Assembly (NCBI GenBank): GCA_003241685.1
Contig: QFPJ01000002.1
Location: forward strand, 113,342-177,341
Source of the DNA: Sphingopyxis macrogoltabida
GTDB lineage: Bacteria > Pseudomonadota > Alphaproteobacteria > Sphingomonadales > Sphingomonadaceae
DNA length: 64,000 bases
Reading direction: 5' to 3'
The number at the start of each line of letters is the position of its first letter. Positions within the stretch are counted from its first letter, which is position 1. Below the pieces are notes generated by a model. That model made no database searches. It was not told the DNA's origin and saw nothing but the letters and a program-made list of their open reading frames with translations. Positions 25,086 through 33,999 of this stretch are shown here, in pieces. Position numbers and translations under genes: made by a program.

Positions 25086-26314
25086 CAGATTACCCCCATT
25101 GCGGCCAGTCCGGCGCGTTCGTCTTTGTCGATGCCGAGATCGGCGAGGACCGCGTCATTGTCCGCGCCAAGCAGCGGCGGCGCCCGGTCGAAACGGAGCG
25201 GCGCATCCTGAAAGCGCATCGGGCTGACGACCTGCGGCACGGTGCCCGACAGCGGATGCGGCAGGTCGCGCAGCATCTGGCGATGCACGATCTGCGGATC
25301 CTGAAAGACCTGCGGCACATCGTTGATCGGCGCGCACGGCACGCCTGCCTGGTCGAGCGCCGCCACGATGTCCGATTGCGTCCACGCCGCGAACGCCGTC
25401 GTCAGCAGCGCGGTCAGTTCGGCATTTGCGGTGACGCGCGCGGCATTGGTCGCAAAGCGCGGATCGCCCGCCCATTCCGGATGGCCGAGCACGTCGGACA
25501 GTTTCGCAAACTGGCCGTCGTTGCCCACCGCCAGCACGAAATGCCCGTCGGACGCGCCGAAGACATCCTGCGGCTGGATGTTCGGGTGACGATTGCCCCC
25601 GCGCCGCGGCGTCTTGCCCGAGACGAGAAAGTTCATCGCCTGATTGCCGAGGAAGGCCGCCGCGACATCGAGCATCGCAAGGTCGATCGTTTCGCCCTGC
25701 CCCGTTTCGGCGCGGCGCGCGAGCGCGGCGAGGATAGCCACCGCGGCATACATGCCGGTCATCAGATCGACCACCGGCACGCCCACCTTCTGCGGTCCGC
25801 CGCCGGGCAGACCGTCGCGTTCGCCGGTCACGCTCATCAGTCCCCCCATCGCCTGGATCGCGAAATCATAGGCAGCCTGATCGCGGCGCGGGCCGTCCTG
25901 GCCGAAGCCGGTGACCGAGCAATAGATGAGGTCGGGCTTGAGCGCGCGAAGCGATGTGGCATCGAGACCATAGCGTGCGAGCGCGCCCGCCTTGAAATTC
26001 TCGATCACGATATCCGAACGTTCCGCGAGCCGCCGGATGATCGCCTGCCCTTCGGGCTTCGCCATGTCGATCGTCGCCGACCGCTTGCCGCGATTGACCG
26101 AGAGATAATAGCCCGCCTCGCGCGTCGGATTGCCGTCGCTGTCGGCCAGAAAAGGCGGCCCCCAGCTGCGCGTATCGTCGCCGGCACCGGGGCGTTCGAT
26201 CTTGATGACGTCGGCCCCCATGTCGGCGAGCATCTGCGTCGCCCAGGGTGCCGCCATGATCCGCCCCATGTCGAGGACGCGGATATGCGACAAAGGCCCG
26301 CTGCGCTCAGCCAT
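25085..26314 (-). CDS. CaiB/BaiF (class III) CoA-transferase
   Basis: Class III CoA-transferase of 409 residues, moving CoA between acids. The N-terminal RVLDMGRIMAAPWATQMLAD and VIKIERPGAGDD are family hallmarks. The catalytic aspartate is in VVDLMTGMYAA, around residue 182. The C-terminal half contains NPRFATNAARVTANAEL-like sequence. It overlaps the GST gene by 8 bases and the CMD-like gene by one base. It would activate the acid substrate of block A so that the enoyl-CoA hydratase can act. Confidence 0.93.
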   Translation of the reverse strand: MAERSGPLSHIRVLDMGRIMAAPWATQMLADMGADVIKIERPGAGDDTRSWGPPFLADSDGNPTREAGYYLSVNRGKRSATIDMAKPEGQAIIRRLAERSDIVIENFKAGALARYGLDATSLRALKPDLIYCSVTGFGQDGPRRDQAAYDFAIQAMGGLMSVTGERDGLPGGGPQKVGVPVVDLMTGMYAAVAILAALARRAETGQGETIDLAMLDVAAAFLGNQAMNFLVSGKTPRRGGNRHPNIQPQDVFGASDGHFVLAVGNDGQFAKLSDVLGHPEWAGDPRFATNAARVTANAELTALLTTAFAAWTQSDIVAALDQAGVPCAPINDVPQVFQDPQIVHRQMLRDLPHPLSGTVPQVVSPMRFQDAPLRFDRAPPLLGADNDAVLADLGIDKDERAGLAAMGVI

Positions 26315-26921
26315 CGGTCACCTCGGTCGCGACCGCCGACGGCCGCGCGGCATAGCCCGCATGCCATGCGGCGAGCGCGGGGCGCGTGTCGCGCCAGGCC
26401 AGATCGGCAAAGCGGAAATCGGCATAGGACAGCGCGCAGCCGATCGCGATATGCCCGATGTTGAATGTTCCGGCGTTCAGATCGGGCGCCATCGCCTCCA
26501 GCCTGTCGAGGCTCGCCGCCGCTTTCACGGGAAAGGCCGCGAGCCACGCCGCCGATTGCTCCCCCGCCGGCTTTTCGCGCTCGTTCCGCCAGAGGACCAA
26601 GAGATCGGTCAGCCCCTGCCCCAGCGCGTGCCACGTCAACGCCGTCCAGCGCGCCCGCCCTGCCCGCGGAAAGAGCCGTCCGCCGCCCGCAAGATCGTCA
26701 AGATATTCGCAGATCACCACCGAGTCATAGATCGGCTCGCCATCGTCGAGCACCAGCGTCGGAATTTTCGACAGCGGGTTATCGGACATGATCGCGAGGT
26801 TCGGCTTGCCCATCGCGGCGACCGAGCGAATCGTGTCGATGCGGTCGACGAGGCCGAGTTCGTGGGCCGCGACCATCACCTTGCGCACGAACGGCGATTT
26901 GGGTGACCAGTGAAGCTTCAT
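26307..26921 (-). CDS. Glutathione S-transferase family protein
   Basis: GST of 204 residues. The thioredoxin-like domain starts at MKLHWSPKSPFVRKVMVAAH, with a Ser at the usual catalytic position, and holds the glutathione-binding NPLSKIPTLVLDDGEPIYDS including the cis-Pro and the acidic-Ser pair. The C-terminal helical domain follows. The ATG at 26921 is preferred over a longer open frame, whose extra 38 residues lack likeness. First gene of the block A minus-strand operon, divergent from the MFS gene. Catabolic GSTs often act as isomerases or ether cleavers. Confidence 0.88.
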   Translation of the reverse strand: MKLHWSPKSPFVRKVMVAAHELGLVDRIDTIRSVAAMGKPNLAIMSDNPLSKIPTLVLDDGEPIYDSVVICEYLDDLAGGGRLFPRAGRARWTALTWHALGQGLTDLLVLWRNEREKPAGEQSAAWLAAFPVKAAASLDRLEAMAPDLNAGTFNIGHIAIGCALSYADFRFADLAWRDTRPALAAWHAGYAARPSAVATEVTDG

Positions 26922-27191
26922 GCAGGAGAACTTTCCAAACCCGTCCCATTTCGAACGCCGCGATCCGGCGCCCTGTTTGAATAGGCCATATAACCGCATT
27001 TTAGGAATATCAAGCTCCGATGATGGCGATGACACAGGAAATCGCAGAGTCCTGGATACGCCCGAAACATGCCCTGACAGCTTAGGCCTTTACATTCTCC
27101 ATCGGCAATCTAGAAAGGTCATAAAAATGGCCTTTATAAATTGTCGATCAGCGCCGCGAGTCGCGTGTGCCGGATCAGGGAGATGGATAGC
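26922..27191. other. Divergent promoter region, block A
   Basis: The 270-base gap separates the minus-strand GST operon from the plus-strand MFS gene. It holds the inverted repeat at 27114-27135, and GGCCTTTACAT at 27087 as a possible extra half-site. No gene is seen. Confidence 0.6.
27114..27135. promoter_or_regulatory. Candidate operator, AAAGGTCAT-N4-ATGGCCTTT
   Basis: An inverted repeat with 9-base arms (8 of 9 paired) and a 4-base A-rich spacer, about 57 bases before the MFS start. The same AAAGGTCATAAA string recurs at 28643, inside the inverted repeat region before the TonB receptor. A shared regulator, perhaps the GntR protein at 33004, is a guess. Confidence 0.5.
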
Positions 27192-28511
27192 ATGCAGGCA
27201 GCCGGACTCAGCGCACAGCCGGTCGTGACCGGGGACAGCGTGTATCGCAAGATCGTCGCGCGCCTGCTGCCGCTGCTGATGATCTGCTACATCCTGAATT
27301 ACCTCGACCGGTCGAACATCGGCTTTGCCAAGCTGGAGTTCATGTCCGATCTGGGGATGAGCGAGGCGGTGTTCGGCCTGGGCGCCGGGCTCTTCTATCT
27401 CGGCTACAGCGCCTTCGAGATTCCGAGCAATCTGATGCTGAACAAGATCGGCGCGCGGCTGACGCTGCTGCGCATCATGGTCGGCTGGGGATTGGCGGCG
27501 ACCGCCTTCGCCTTCATGCAGACCCCCGCGCATTATTATATCCTGCGCTTTCTGCTTGGCGTCGCCGAGGCGGGCTTTTTTCCGGGCGTCCTTCTCTACA
27601 TCTCTTTCTGGATCCCCGCCTCGCGCCGCGCCGGCTTCACCGCGATGTTCATGTCGGCGATGGCGATTTCCGGCATCATCGGCGGGCCGCTGTCGGGCTT
27701 CATCATGCACGGCATGGACGGCGTAGGCGGCATGCACGGCTGGCAATGGATGTTCATCATCGAGGGCGCACCATCGGTCGTGATGGCCATCGTCGTGTAC
27801 CTGCTGCTCGCCGACAAGCCGAGCGACGCCAAATGGCTGAGCGCCGAGGAAAAGCAGATATTGCAGGCCGAATTCGACCGCGAGGCCGAAGAACGGCGCG
27901 AGCGGCCCGGCGGCCACCAGAATTTCGGCGCCGCGCTGCGCGACCTGCGCTTCTATTCGATGGCCGGCATGTCGGTCGCGCTCATCGCCGGCGGCGCCGG
28001 ACTGCAGCTCTGGCTGCCGACGGTCATCCGCCAGTCGGGGGTCAGCAACGTCGCGTATATCGGCCTGCTCGCGGCCCTGCCCTTCGTCGTCGCCGTGGTC
28101 GTGCAGCAACTCGTCGCGCGCCGCTCCGACCGCATGGCCGAACGGCGCTGGCATGCCGCGGTCCCGGCGCTCGTCGCCGCGGCAGGCTGGACGATGCTCG
28201 TGTTCGTCGATCATTCCTTGCCGCTGGCGATGATCGCGCTGACGATGATCGCGTCGGGCTTTCTTGGCGCGACCGGACCCTTCTGGGCGATGCCCTCGCG
28301 CTACCTGGGCGGCACCGCGGCCGCGGGCGGCCTTGCCCTGATCGCGATGCTCGGCGGCATCGGATCCTTCGTCAGCCCGACGATCGTCGGCTGGCTTGCC
28401 AGCGACAGCGGCAGCTTCGTCTATGGCTATCTCTATTATGCTTCGCTGCTCGTCCTGGGCCCGGCAATCATGCTGTACGGCACCCACAGGATCGAGGCCG
28501 CCAAGGCCTGA
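27192..28511 (+). CDS. MFS transporter, anion:cation symporter (phthalate permease-like) family
   Basis: Twelve-helix inner-membrane carrier of 439 residues. The first helices contain LPLLMICYILNYLDRSNIGF, the hallmark of the ACS family that imports aromatic and sugar acids, and ISFWIPASRRAG follows helix 4. The ATG at 27192 lies 9 bases after AGGGAG; the ATG at 27183 is too close to that site. It stands between the GST operon (divergent) and the TonB receptor. It probably imports the organic acid that the block A enzymes process. Confidence 0.93.
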   Translation: MQAAGLSAQPVVTGDSVYRKIVARLLPLLMICYILNYLDRSNIGFAKLEFMSDLGMSEAVFGLGAGLFYLGYSAFEIPSNLMLNKIGARLTLLRIMVGWGLAATAFAFMQTPAHYYILRFLLGVAEAGFFPGVLLYISFWIPASRRAGFTAMFMSAMAISGIIGGPLSGFIMHGMDGVGGMHGWQWMFIIEGAPSVVMAIVVYLLLADKPSDAKWLSAEEKQILQAEFDREAEERRERPGGHQNFGAALRDLRFYSMAGMSVALIAGGAGLQLWLPTVIRQSGVSNVAYIGLLAALPFVVAVVVQQLVARRSDRMAERRWHAAVPALVAAAGWTMLVFVDHSLPLAMIALTMIASGFLGATGPFWAMPSRYLGGTAAAGGLALIAMLGGIGSFVSPTIVGWLASDSGSFVYGYLYYASLLVLGPAIMLYGTHRIEAAKA

Positions 28512-28536
28512 TCGGCGGCAGCCGGACAATCTTTAT

Positions 28537-28550
28537 CATATAAATATATG
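28537..28550. promoter_or_regulatory. AT-rich palindrome CATATA-AA-TATATG
   Basis: Inverted repeat with 6-base arms in the AT-rich gap after the MFS gene. A related palindrome, CCATATATATGG, occurs at 32884 between the hydrolase and gntR. Possibly a shared binding site; weak evidence since AT palindromes arise easily. Confidence 0.3.
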
Positions 28551-28632
28551 GAAAATAGAATCTAATGTTGCATGAGTTCAATTTTTAAGCCTTGAAAGCT
28601 CCGAATTTTTTCAGAAATGAACAAAAATCCGG

Positions 28633-28649
28633 GACCTTTTAAAAAGGTC
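28633..28649. promoter_or_regulatory. Candidate operator, GACCTTTT-A-AAAAGGTC
   Basis: A perfect inverted repeat with 8-base arms and one central base, 15 bases upstream of a TTGACA -35 box. Shares AAAGGTCATAAA with the site at 27114. Position just upstream of a promoter is compatible with activation or repression. Confidence 0.6.
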
Positions 28650-28663
28650 ATAAATATAATCTA

Positions 28664-28692
28664 TTGACACATAACAGCCGCGGCCCTAATCG
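28664..28692 (+). promoter_or_regulatory. Candidate sigma-70 promoter of the block A TonB receptor
   Basis: TTGACA at 28664-28669 and TAATCG at 28687-28692 with 17 bases between them, about 92 bases before the receptor start. Confidence 0.55.
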
Positions 28693-28784
28693 CAGACTCG
28701 CACAAGGCTTCGGATATCGCCCCGGCGATAATGGCGAGCCGTCGACGGCCCGCCGATCACGAGCAGGCGATTTGGGAGGATGGC

Positions 28785-31661
28785 ATGAGGAAATTTCACC
28801 GCAGTTCGACCGCGCTCGGCGCGATGGCTCTGGCACTCGCGATGGCCCCCGCCGCCGCGGCCCAGACCGACGCCGATCCGGCATCCGACACCGCCGCGCC
28901 CGAGGCCGCCGCCGACGAAGCGACGGTCGCCGCCGCCGAGACCGCGGCCCCAACCGATGGCGACATCGTCGTCACCGGGTCGCGCCTCGGCAATTCGGGC
29001 TTCACCGCGCCGACGCCGGTGACCGTGCTCGGCGAGGACCAGATCAACACCCGCGCGCCCAGCAATATCGGCGACTTCCTTAACGAACAGCCCGCATTCC
29101 GCAACTCATCCTCGCCCAGCCAGGCGCAGCGCTCGATCGGCGGCGTCGCGACGACGCTCGACCTGCGCGGCCTCGGACCCGCGCGGACGTTGACGCTGGT
29201 CAACGGCGCCCGCTTTACGCCGACGACGCGCGAAGGTGCGCTCGACGTCGGGCTGATCCCCACCCTTCTCGTCGAGCGCGTCGATGTCGTCACCGGCGGC
29301 GCATCGGCGGCCTATGGCTCGGACGCCGTCGCGGGCGTCGTGAACTTCGTGCTCGCGAACAAGCTCGACGGCGTGAAGGCAAAGGCGCAATATAATGTCA
29401 GCGAGCGCGGCGACGCCGCGGGTCCGGTGCTGAGCTTTGCCGCCGGCACCGCCTTCGCGGGCGACCGCGCGCACATCGTCGTCGGCGCCGAATATGCGAA
29501 GAACAACGGCGTCGGCCGGATTTACGAACGCCCCTGGGGCCGCCGCCAGCCCGGCCTGATCGCCAATGGCGCGGCCCGCCCCGCCGGCACCCCCGCCAGC
29601 TCCTTCGTCACCGACGTCACCTATTCGCAGCAGAACCCCGGCGGCCTGATCGTCGCCGGCCCGCTGCGCGGAACGTCGTTCGGCCCGAACGGCACGACCT
29701 TTCCCTTCCAGTACGGCACGCTGTTCAGCACGCTGATGGTCGGCGGCGACAGCTATGGCAACAGCCCGTTCGGCAACTGGCCGATCCTGACGCCGACCGA
29801 ACGCGTGGCCGGCCTCGCGCGCATTTCCTATGACATATCGGACGACACCGAAGTCTTTGCCGAGTTCAACTATGGCCGCAACACCGGCCGCGGTTATACC
29901 AGCTATAACCAGCGCCGTTTCACGATCCGGCGCGACAACCCCTTCCTGCCGACGTCGGTGCGCGACGCGATGGTCGCGAACAATGTCTCGACGATCCAGG
30001 TCGGACGCCTGTTCACCGAAAATGGCGGCATCCAGCAGAAGAACGTCAACGAAACCTATCGCGGCCTGGTGGGCGCGAAGGGCACGATCTTCTCGAACTG
30101 GGACTGGGACGTCGCGCTCCAATATGGCCGGTCGAGCAGCAGCGTGACCGTCTTCAAGAATATGCTCGGCGCCAATTATGACGCGGCGGTCGACGTCATC
30201 GTCGGCACCAACGGCCAGCCCGCCTGCGCGCCGAGCGCGAGCAACCCCAATCTGTCGGCCAACGAGATTGCGGTGCTGACCGGCACCTGCGTCCCGCTCA
30301 ACATCTTCGGCGTCGGATCGCCGTCGCCCGCCGCGATCGACTATATCACCGAGGACAGCTTCCGCGAGACCGTGTACAAGCGCACCGCGGCGGCGATCAA
30401 CCTGCGCGGGTCGCCGTTCGCGACAGGGGCGGGCGATGTGCAGTTCGCGATCGGCGGCGAATTCCGCCACGACAGTCTCGACGGCACCGCCGACCCGCTC
30501 AGCGCAGCCGGTCTCTTCACCTCGGGCAATGGCGGCATCTTCGGCGGCTCGCAGGATGTGACCGAGGGCTTCGTCGAACTGGGCGTTCCGCTGGCGGCGG
30601 ACACCAGCTTCGCCCATTCGCTCGATCTGAATGCAGCCTATCGCTTCACCCACTACAGCACGTCGGGATCGGTCAGCACCTGGAAGGTCGGCGTGACCTA
30701 TGAGCCGACGCCCGACATCCGCCTGCGCCTTACCCGCTCGCGCGACATCCGGGCGCCCAGCCTTGCCGATCTTTACGCGACCGCGCCCTCGGGCGTGTTC
30801 ACCGCCAGCTTCGTCAATCCCTTCAACGGGCGGACGGGGGCGCTGAACGCATCGACCGCAGGCAATCTCGATCTGCAGCCCGAGGTCGCCGACACGCTGA
30901 CCGGCGGCATCGTACTGACCCCGCAGTGGGACTGGGCGCGCGGTTTCCGCTTCTCGGTCGACGGTTATCGGATCAAGGTGAAGGACGTCATCACCAACCT
31001 GAACGGCAACGACGTCGTCAACCGCTGCTTTGCCGGCGCGTCGAGCTTCTGCGACTTCATCACCTTCGACAACAGCACCTTCGGGATCGCCAATGTCGAG
31101 CGCGTGCCGGTCAACACCGCGGTGCTCAAACTCGAAGGGGTCGATATCGAAGCGCAGTACCGCTTCGACGTCGGGGCCTCGACCTCGCTGCCCGGCTCGG
31201 TGATGATCCGCGCGCTGGCGACAAAGGTCTTCACGCTCGAGACGACCGACGATCAGGGGACGGTCGATCGCGCGGGTTCGATCCAGAACAACGGCATCCC
31301 GTCATGGACCGCCAACGTCTCGCTCGGCTATTCGAACGACGCCTTCGGCATCGACCTTAGCGCGCGTTATGTGTCGGCCTCGACCTTCGACGCGACCTTC
31401 GTCGGACCGGACTCGCCCGCTTATAATCCGGCGGCGGGCAACAGCATCAACATCAACCGTTTCCCCAGCGCGATCTACGTCAACCTCGGCCTGTCGTTCA
31501 ACGTCGAACAGGGCGGCAACACGTTCCAGTTCTTCGGCGGCGTCGACAATCTGTTCGACAAGCAGCCGCCGCAATATGCGGTGACCGGCATCAACTCGGG
31601 CGGCAATCCCTATGACGTGATCGGCCGCCGTTTCCTGGCTGGGGTTCGCACCAACTTCTGA
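28785..31661 (+). CDS. TonB-dependent outer-membrane receptor (block A)
   Basis: Outer-membrane receptor of 958 residues. The start at 28785 follows GGGAGGA at 28774 and begins a signal peptide ending APAAAAQT. The plug includes DIVVTGSRLGNSGF, the RGLGPARTLTLVNGARF motif and VDVVTGGASAAYGSDAVAGV. Such plug sequences belong to the large receptor subfamily expanded in sphingomonads and xanthomonads. The barrel ends in GVRTNF with the terminal Phe. It has its own promoter region with a palindromic site and a strong terminator. The substrate is not readable, but the surrounding genes point to an aromatic acid or ester. Confidence 0.96.
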   Translation: MRKFHRSSTALGAMALALAMAPAAAAQTDADPASDTAAPEAAADEATVAAAETAAPTDGDIVVTGSRLGNSGFTAPTPVTVLGEDQINTRAPSNIGDFLNEQPAFRNSSSPSQAQRSIGGVATTLDLRGLGPARTLTLVNGARFTPTTREGALDVGLIPTLLVERVDVVTGGASAAYGSDAVAGVVNFVLANKLDGVKAKAQYNVSERGDAAGPVLSFAAGTAFAGDRAHIVVGAEYAKNNGVGRIYERPWGRRQPGLIANGAARPAGTPASSFVTDVTYSQQNPGGLIVAGPLRGTSFGPNGTTFPFQYGTLFSTLMVGGDSYGNSPFGNWPILTPTERVAGLARISYDISDDTEVFAEFNYGRNTGRGYTSYNQRRFTIRRDNPFLPTSVRDAMVANNVSTIQVGRLFTENGGIQQKNVNETYRGLVGAKGTIFSNWDWDVALQYGRSSSSVTVFKNMLGANYDAAVDVIVGTNGQPACAPSASNPNLSANEIAVLTGTCVPLNIFGVGSPSPAAIDYITEDSFRETVYKRTAAAINLRGSPFATGAGDVQFAIGGEFRHDSLDGTADPLSAAGLFTSGNGGIFGGSQDVTEGFVELGVPLAADTSFAHSLDLNAAYRFTHYSTSGSVSTWKVGVTYEPTPDIRLRLTRSRDIRAPSLADLYATAPSGVFTASFVNPFNGRTGALNASTAGNLDLQPEVADTLTGGIVLTPQWDWARGFRFSVDGYRIKVKDVITNLNGNDVVNRCFAGASSFCDFITFDNSTFGIANVERVPVNTAVLKLEGVDIEAQYRFDVGASTSLPGSVMIRALATKVFTLETTDDQGTVDRAGSIQNNGIPSWTANVSLGYSNDAFGIDLSARYVSASTFDATFVGPDSPAYNPAAGNSININRFPSAIYVNLGLSFNVEQGGNTFQFFGGVDNLFDKQPPQYAVTGINSGGNPYDVIGRRFLAGVRTNF

Positions 31662-31703
31662 TCCGCTGGAACCTCTCTCCTCTCCGGGGCATCAGAAAGC
31701 ATC

Positions 31704-31735
31704 GGGAGGCCGGATTTTCCGGCCTCCCCTTTTTT
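31704..31735 (+). terminator. Strong Rho-independent terminator after the TonB receptor
   Basis: A perfect 10-bp stem (GGGAGGCCGG / CCGGCCTCCC) with an ATTTT loop is followed by C and six T, 43 bases after the receptor stop. Confidence 0.93.
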
Positions 31736-31782
31736 GTCTTCGGCTTGCTGTCGGCGGGGGAGCGATCCCGCGGCGCGCCATG

Positions 31783-32757
31783 TCAGCCGGCGCGGGCGCT
31801 CAAGGCGAGATGATCGAGGATCAGGCGGTTGAACGCCTCGGGCTGTTCCCAGAAGGCCGCGTGCCCCGCCTCCGCGATCAGCGCCGTGCGGCAGCCGGGC
31901 AGATGCGCGGCAACGGCGCGCAGCCGCGCCGGCGGGAAATAAAGGTCGGCATCGCCGGTCAGCATCATCGCGGGGGTGCGAACCGTGCGCAGCGCGTCCC
32001 ATGTGATCCGGTTCGCCTTGCCCTGCAGCAGGCGAGGCCCCGTCATCGCATGCTCCTCCAACTCGACCCAGCGTTGGACCCCTTCGGGGTTGGCGGCGCG
32101 GTACGAGGGGCCGAGTTCGCGGAATGCCGACGGCAATTGCCGCCAGCCCGGCGGCAGGATCGCGTCGGTCGTCGCGACGAAATCGGGCTCGTCAACCCCG
32201 CCCAGGCTGGATGCGACGGTCAGGCTGATCAGCTTGCCGGGATGCGACAGCGCATAATCGGTGACGTTGAACCCGCCCGCGGCAGTACCGACAAGGTGAA
32301 AGCGCGATATGCCGAGTTGGGTGACGATCGCATCGAGATCGTCGATCACCCGACCGGGCCGGTCTTCGGGGCCGCGATCGGAGCGGAAATGGCCGCGCCG
32401 CGAATAGCCGACGACGCGATATCCGGCCCTGGCAAACACCGGCTGCTGGTAGGCCCAGGTCGCGCCGCTGCCGGTGTAGGCGTGCATCAGGACGACCGCG
32501 GGACCGGTCCCGCCGGTGTCCCAGGTCCACAGCCGCACCCCGTCGCCGACATCGATCATCCGTTCGGTCGCGGGCACCTGTTCGGGCTCGGCGGTCCAGC
32601 TCGACTGTGCGGGTTCAAGACGAAAGGGCGCCCAGGATGACGGGCGCTTCGGCTTGCGCGGCGATGTTTCGGCGGCGGCCGTTGCCAGTGCGGCTGGCGC
32701 TGCAGCCAGCCCGGCGAGAATGGCACGGCGGCCCATGGCGGGGGGATGCTGAGGCAC
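31783..32757 (-). CDS. Alpha/beta-fold hydrolase family protein lacking the Ser nucleophile
   Basis: Alpha/beta-hydrolase fold protein of about 324 residues with a twin-arginine-like leader (MGRRAILAGLAAAPAALA). The GTG at 32757 follows AGGAG at good spacing; an ATG at 32736 is the alternative. The nucleophile elbow, normally G-x-S-x-G, reads VGTAAGGF, so Ala replaces Ser. The likely acid (GDADLYF) and histidine (AGHAAFW) are kept. Either another residue works, the protein is a cofactor-free non-hydrolytic enzyme, or it binds without catalysis. It is transcribed away from gntR and convergent with the TonB receptor. Confidence 0.85.
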   Translation of the reverse strand: MPQHPPAMGRRAILAGLAAAPAALATAAAETSPRKPKRPSSWAPFRLEPAQSSWTAEPEQVPATERMIDVGDGVRLWTWDTGGTGPAVVLMHAYTGSGATWAYQQPVFARAGYRVVGYSRRGHFRSDRGPEDRPGRVIDDLDAIVTQLGISRFHLVGTAAGGFNVTDYALSHPGKLISLTVASSLGGVDEPDFVATTDAILPPGWRQLPSAFRELGPSYRAANPEGVQRWVELEEHAMTGPRLLQGKANRITWDALRTVRTPAMMLTGDADLYFPPARLRAVAAHLPGCRTALIAEAGHAAFWEQPEAFNRLILDHLALSARAG

Positions 32758-33003
32758 GTCCTTCTCCTGATGCAATATCATGTGTCGAAACCGTAAAACG
32801 CAGCGGAATCGGCGACCGAGGCACCCTTCGGCACCCCGCGCGATCGCCGCCATCCTCATCTCCCGTGCTTTTGATTTATATATCCATATATATGGGTCAA
32901 ATGAAAGCATCATCTGAGCGGTATATCGACCGTGCTGTCGATAAAGACGGCCGAGACATGGTTTGAAGTTGAACTGGTGCGGCGTTGCCGTTAGGTTAAG
33001 TCT
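32758..33003. other. Divergent promoter region between hydrolase and gntR
   Basis: The 246-base gap has an AT-rich core with the palindrome CCATATATATGG at 32884-32895. No gene is seen. Confidence 0.5.
32884..32895. promoter_or_regulatory. Palindrome CCATATATATGG
   Basis: Perfect 12-base palindrome in the divergent hydrolase/gntR promoter region, a natural place for an autoregulatory GntR site. Resembles the AT palindrome at 28537. Confidence 0.35.
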
Positions 33004-33756
33004 ATGAACCAAATAAATCGGACTATTGACCGAAGTGTCGACCTCTCGCGCAGCAGCGTATCGCGCTACATCCAGCTCGCGACGCTGTTCCGCCGCCGTA
33101 TCGAGACGGGCGAATGGCAGTCCGGTCAGCAGATCCCGACCGTCGACGAGCTGGCCGACGAATTCGGCGTTGCGCGCGCGACGATCCGTCAGGCGATCGG
33201 CCTGCTCGAGAGCGACGGGCTGGTCTCGCGTTTCCGCGCCAAGGGGACATTCGTCAACGAGCGGCCCGCGACGCCGGTCTGGTGCGAGGTCGAAACTGAC
33301 TGGAACGGTCTGCTCGCCTCGCGCGAGGGCGCGACGATCGAGATTCTGAACGATTATTCCTCGGTGGCGCTGCCGCAGCTTGGCGAGCCGCTGGGCCATG
33401 TCGCGCCGGCGTATCGCTGTCTGCGCCGCCGGCATCTTCGGAACGGATCGCCCTATCTGGTCGCCGACGTCTATATCGATGCAAAGCTTGCCGAAGGGCT
33501 GGACGAGGAATTGTTCGCGACCACGACCGCGCTGCGCCTTGCGGCGAGCCTGCCCAAGGTGAAGATCGTCAATGCGCGGCAGACGATGACGATCGGTAGC
33601 GCCGACCTCGAGATCGCCAATCAGCTCGACATCCCGATCAACGCCCCGATCTGCCATGTCGACCGCATGGCGGTCGATCAGCGCGGCCGGCTCGTCCTCG
33701 TCTCGCGCGGGGTCTATCGCGGGGACATCATCAAGGTCGACATCAAGCTGCGCTGA
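33004..33756 (+). CDS. GntR-family transcription regulator with UTRA domain (HutC type)
   Basis: Regulator of 250 residues. The N-terminal winged-helix DNA-binding domain covers residues 20-88 (LATLFRRRIETGEWQSGQQI and FGVARATIRQAIGLLESDGL). The C-terminal UTRA effector-binding domain follows from about residue 100. It probably controls block A in response to a pathway metabolite. It is divergent from the hydrolase gene. HutC-type regulators are mostly repressors relieved by a small acid or sugar. Confidence 0.92.
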   Translation: MNQINRTIDRSVDLSRSSVSRYIQLATLFRRRIETGEWQSGQQIPTVDELADEFGVARATIRQAIGLLESDGLVSRFRAKGTFVNERPATPVWCEVETDWNGLLASREGATIEILNDYSSVALPQLGEPLGHVAPAYRCLRRRHLRNGSPYLVADVYIDAKLAEGLDEELFATTTALRLAASLPKVKIVNARQTMTIGSADLEIANQLDIPINAPICHVDRMAVDQRGRLVLVSRGVYRGDIIKVDIKLR

Positions 33757-33999
33757 AGCGCGAGCGTGCGGCGCTCCCTCCTCCGGCGGGGGGACACGCG
33801 CCAATGTCGCGCATTCAAGGGCCTCCGTCATGTGAGGCAATCGCCATGCGCTACGCAAGACCCTCGGACGAGGCCGAATCCCCCGAGGAGTTCGGATACG
33901 GAAATATCCGCAACAATCTGGCCGAGAATTGATCTGCGCTATAGGGCGGATCGCCAAGGTCAGGACCCTAGGCGGCGTGATCCGTTCGCAAATCCGGCT

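Noticed and set aside
27090..28529. Minus-strand open frame opposite the MFS gene
   Set aside because: It is an antisense shadow, rich in His/Arg/Gln, while the plus strand has a clear 12-helix transporter.
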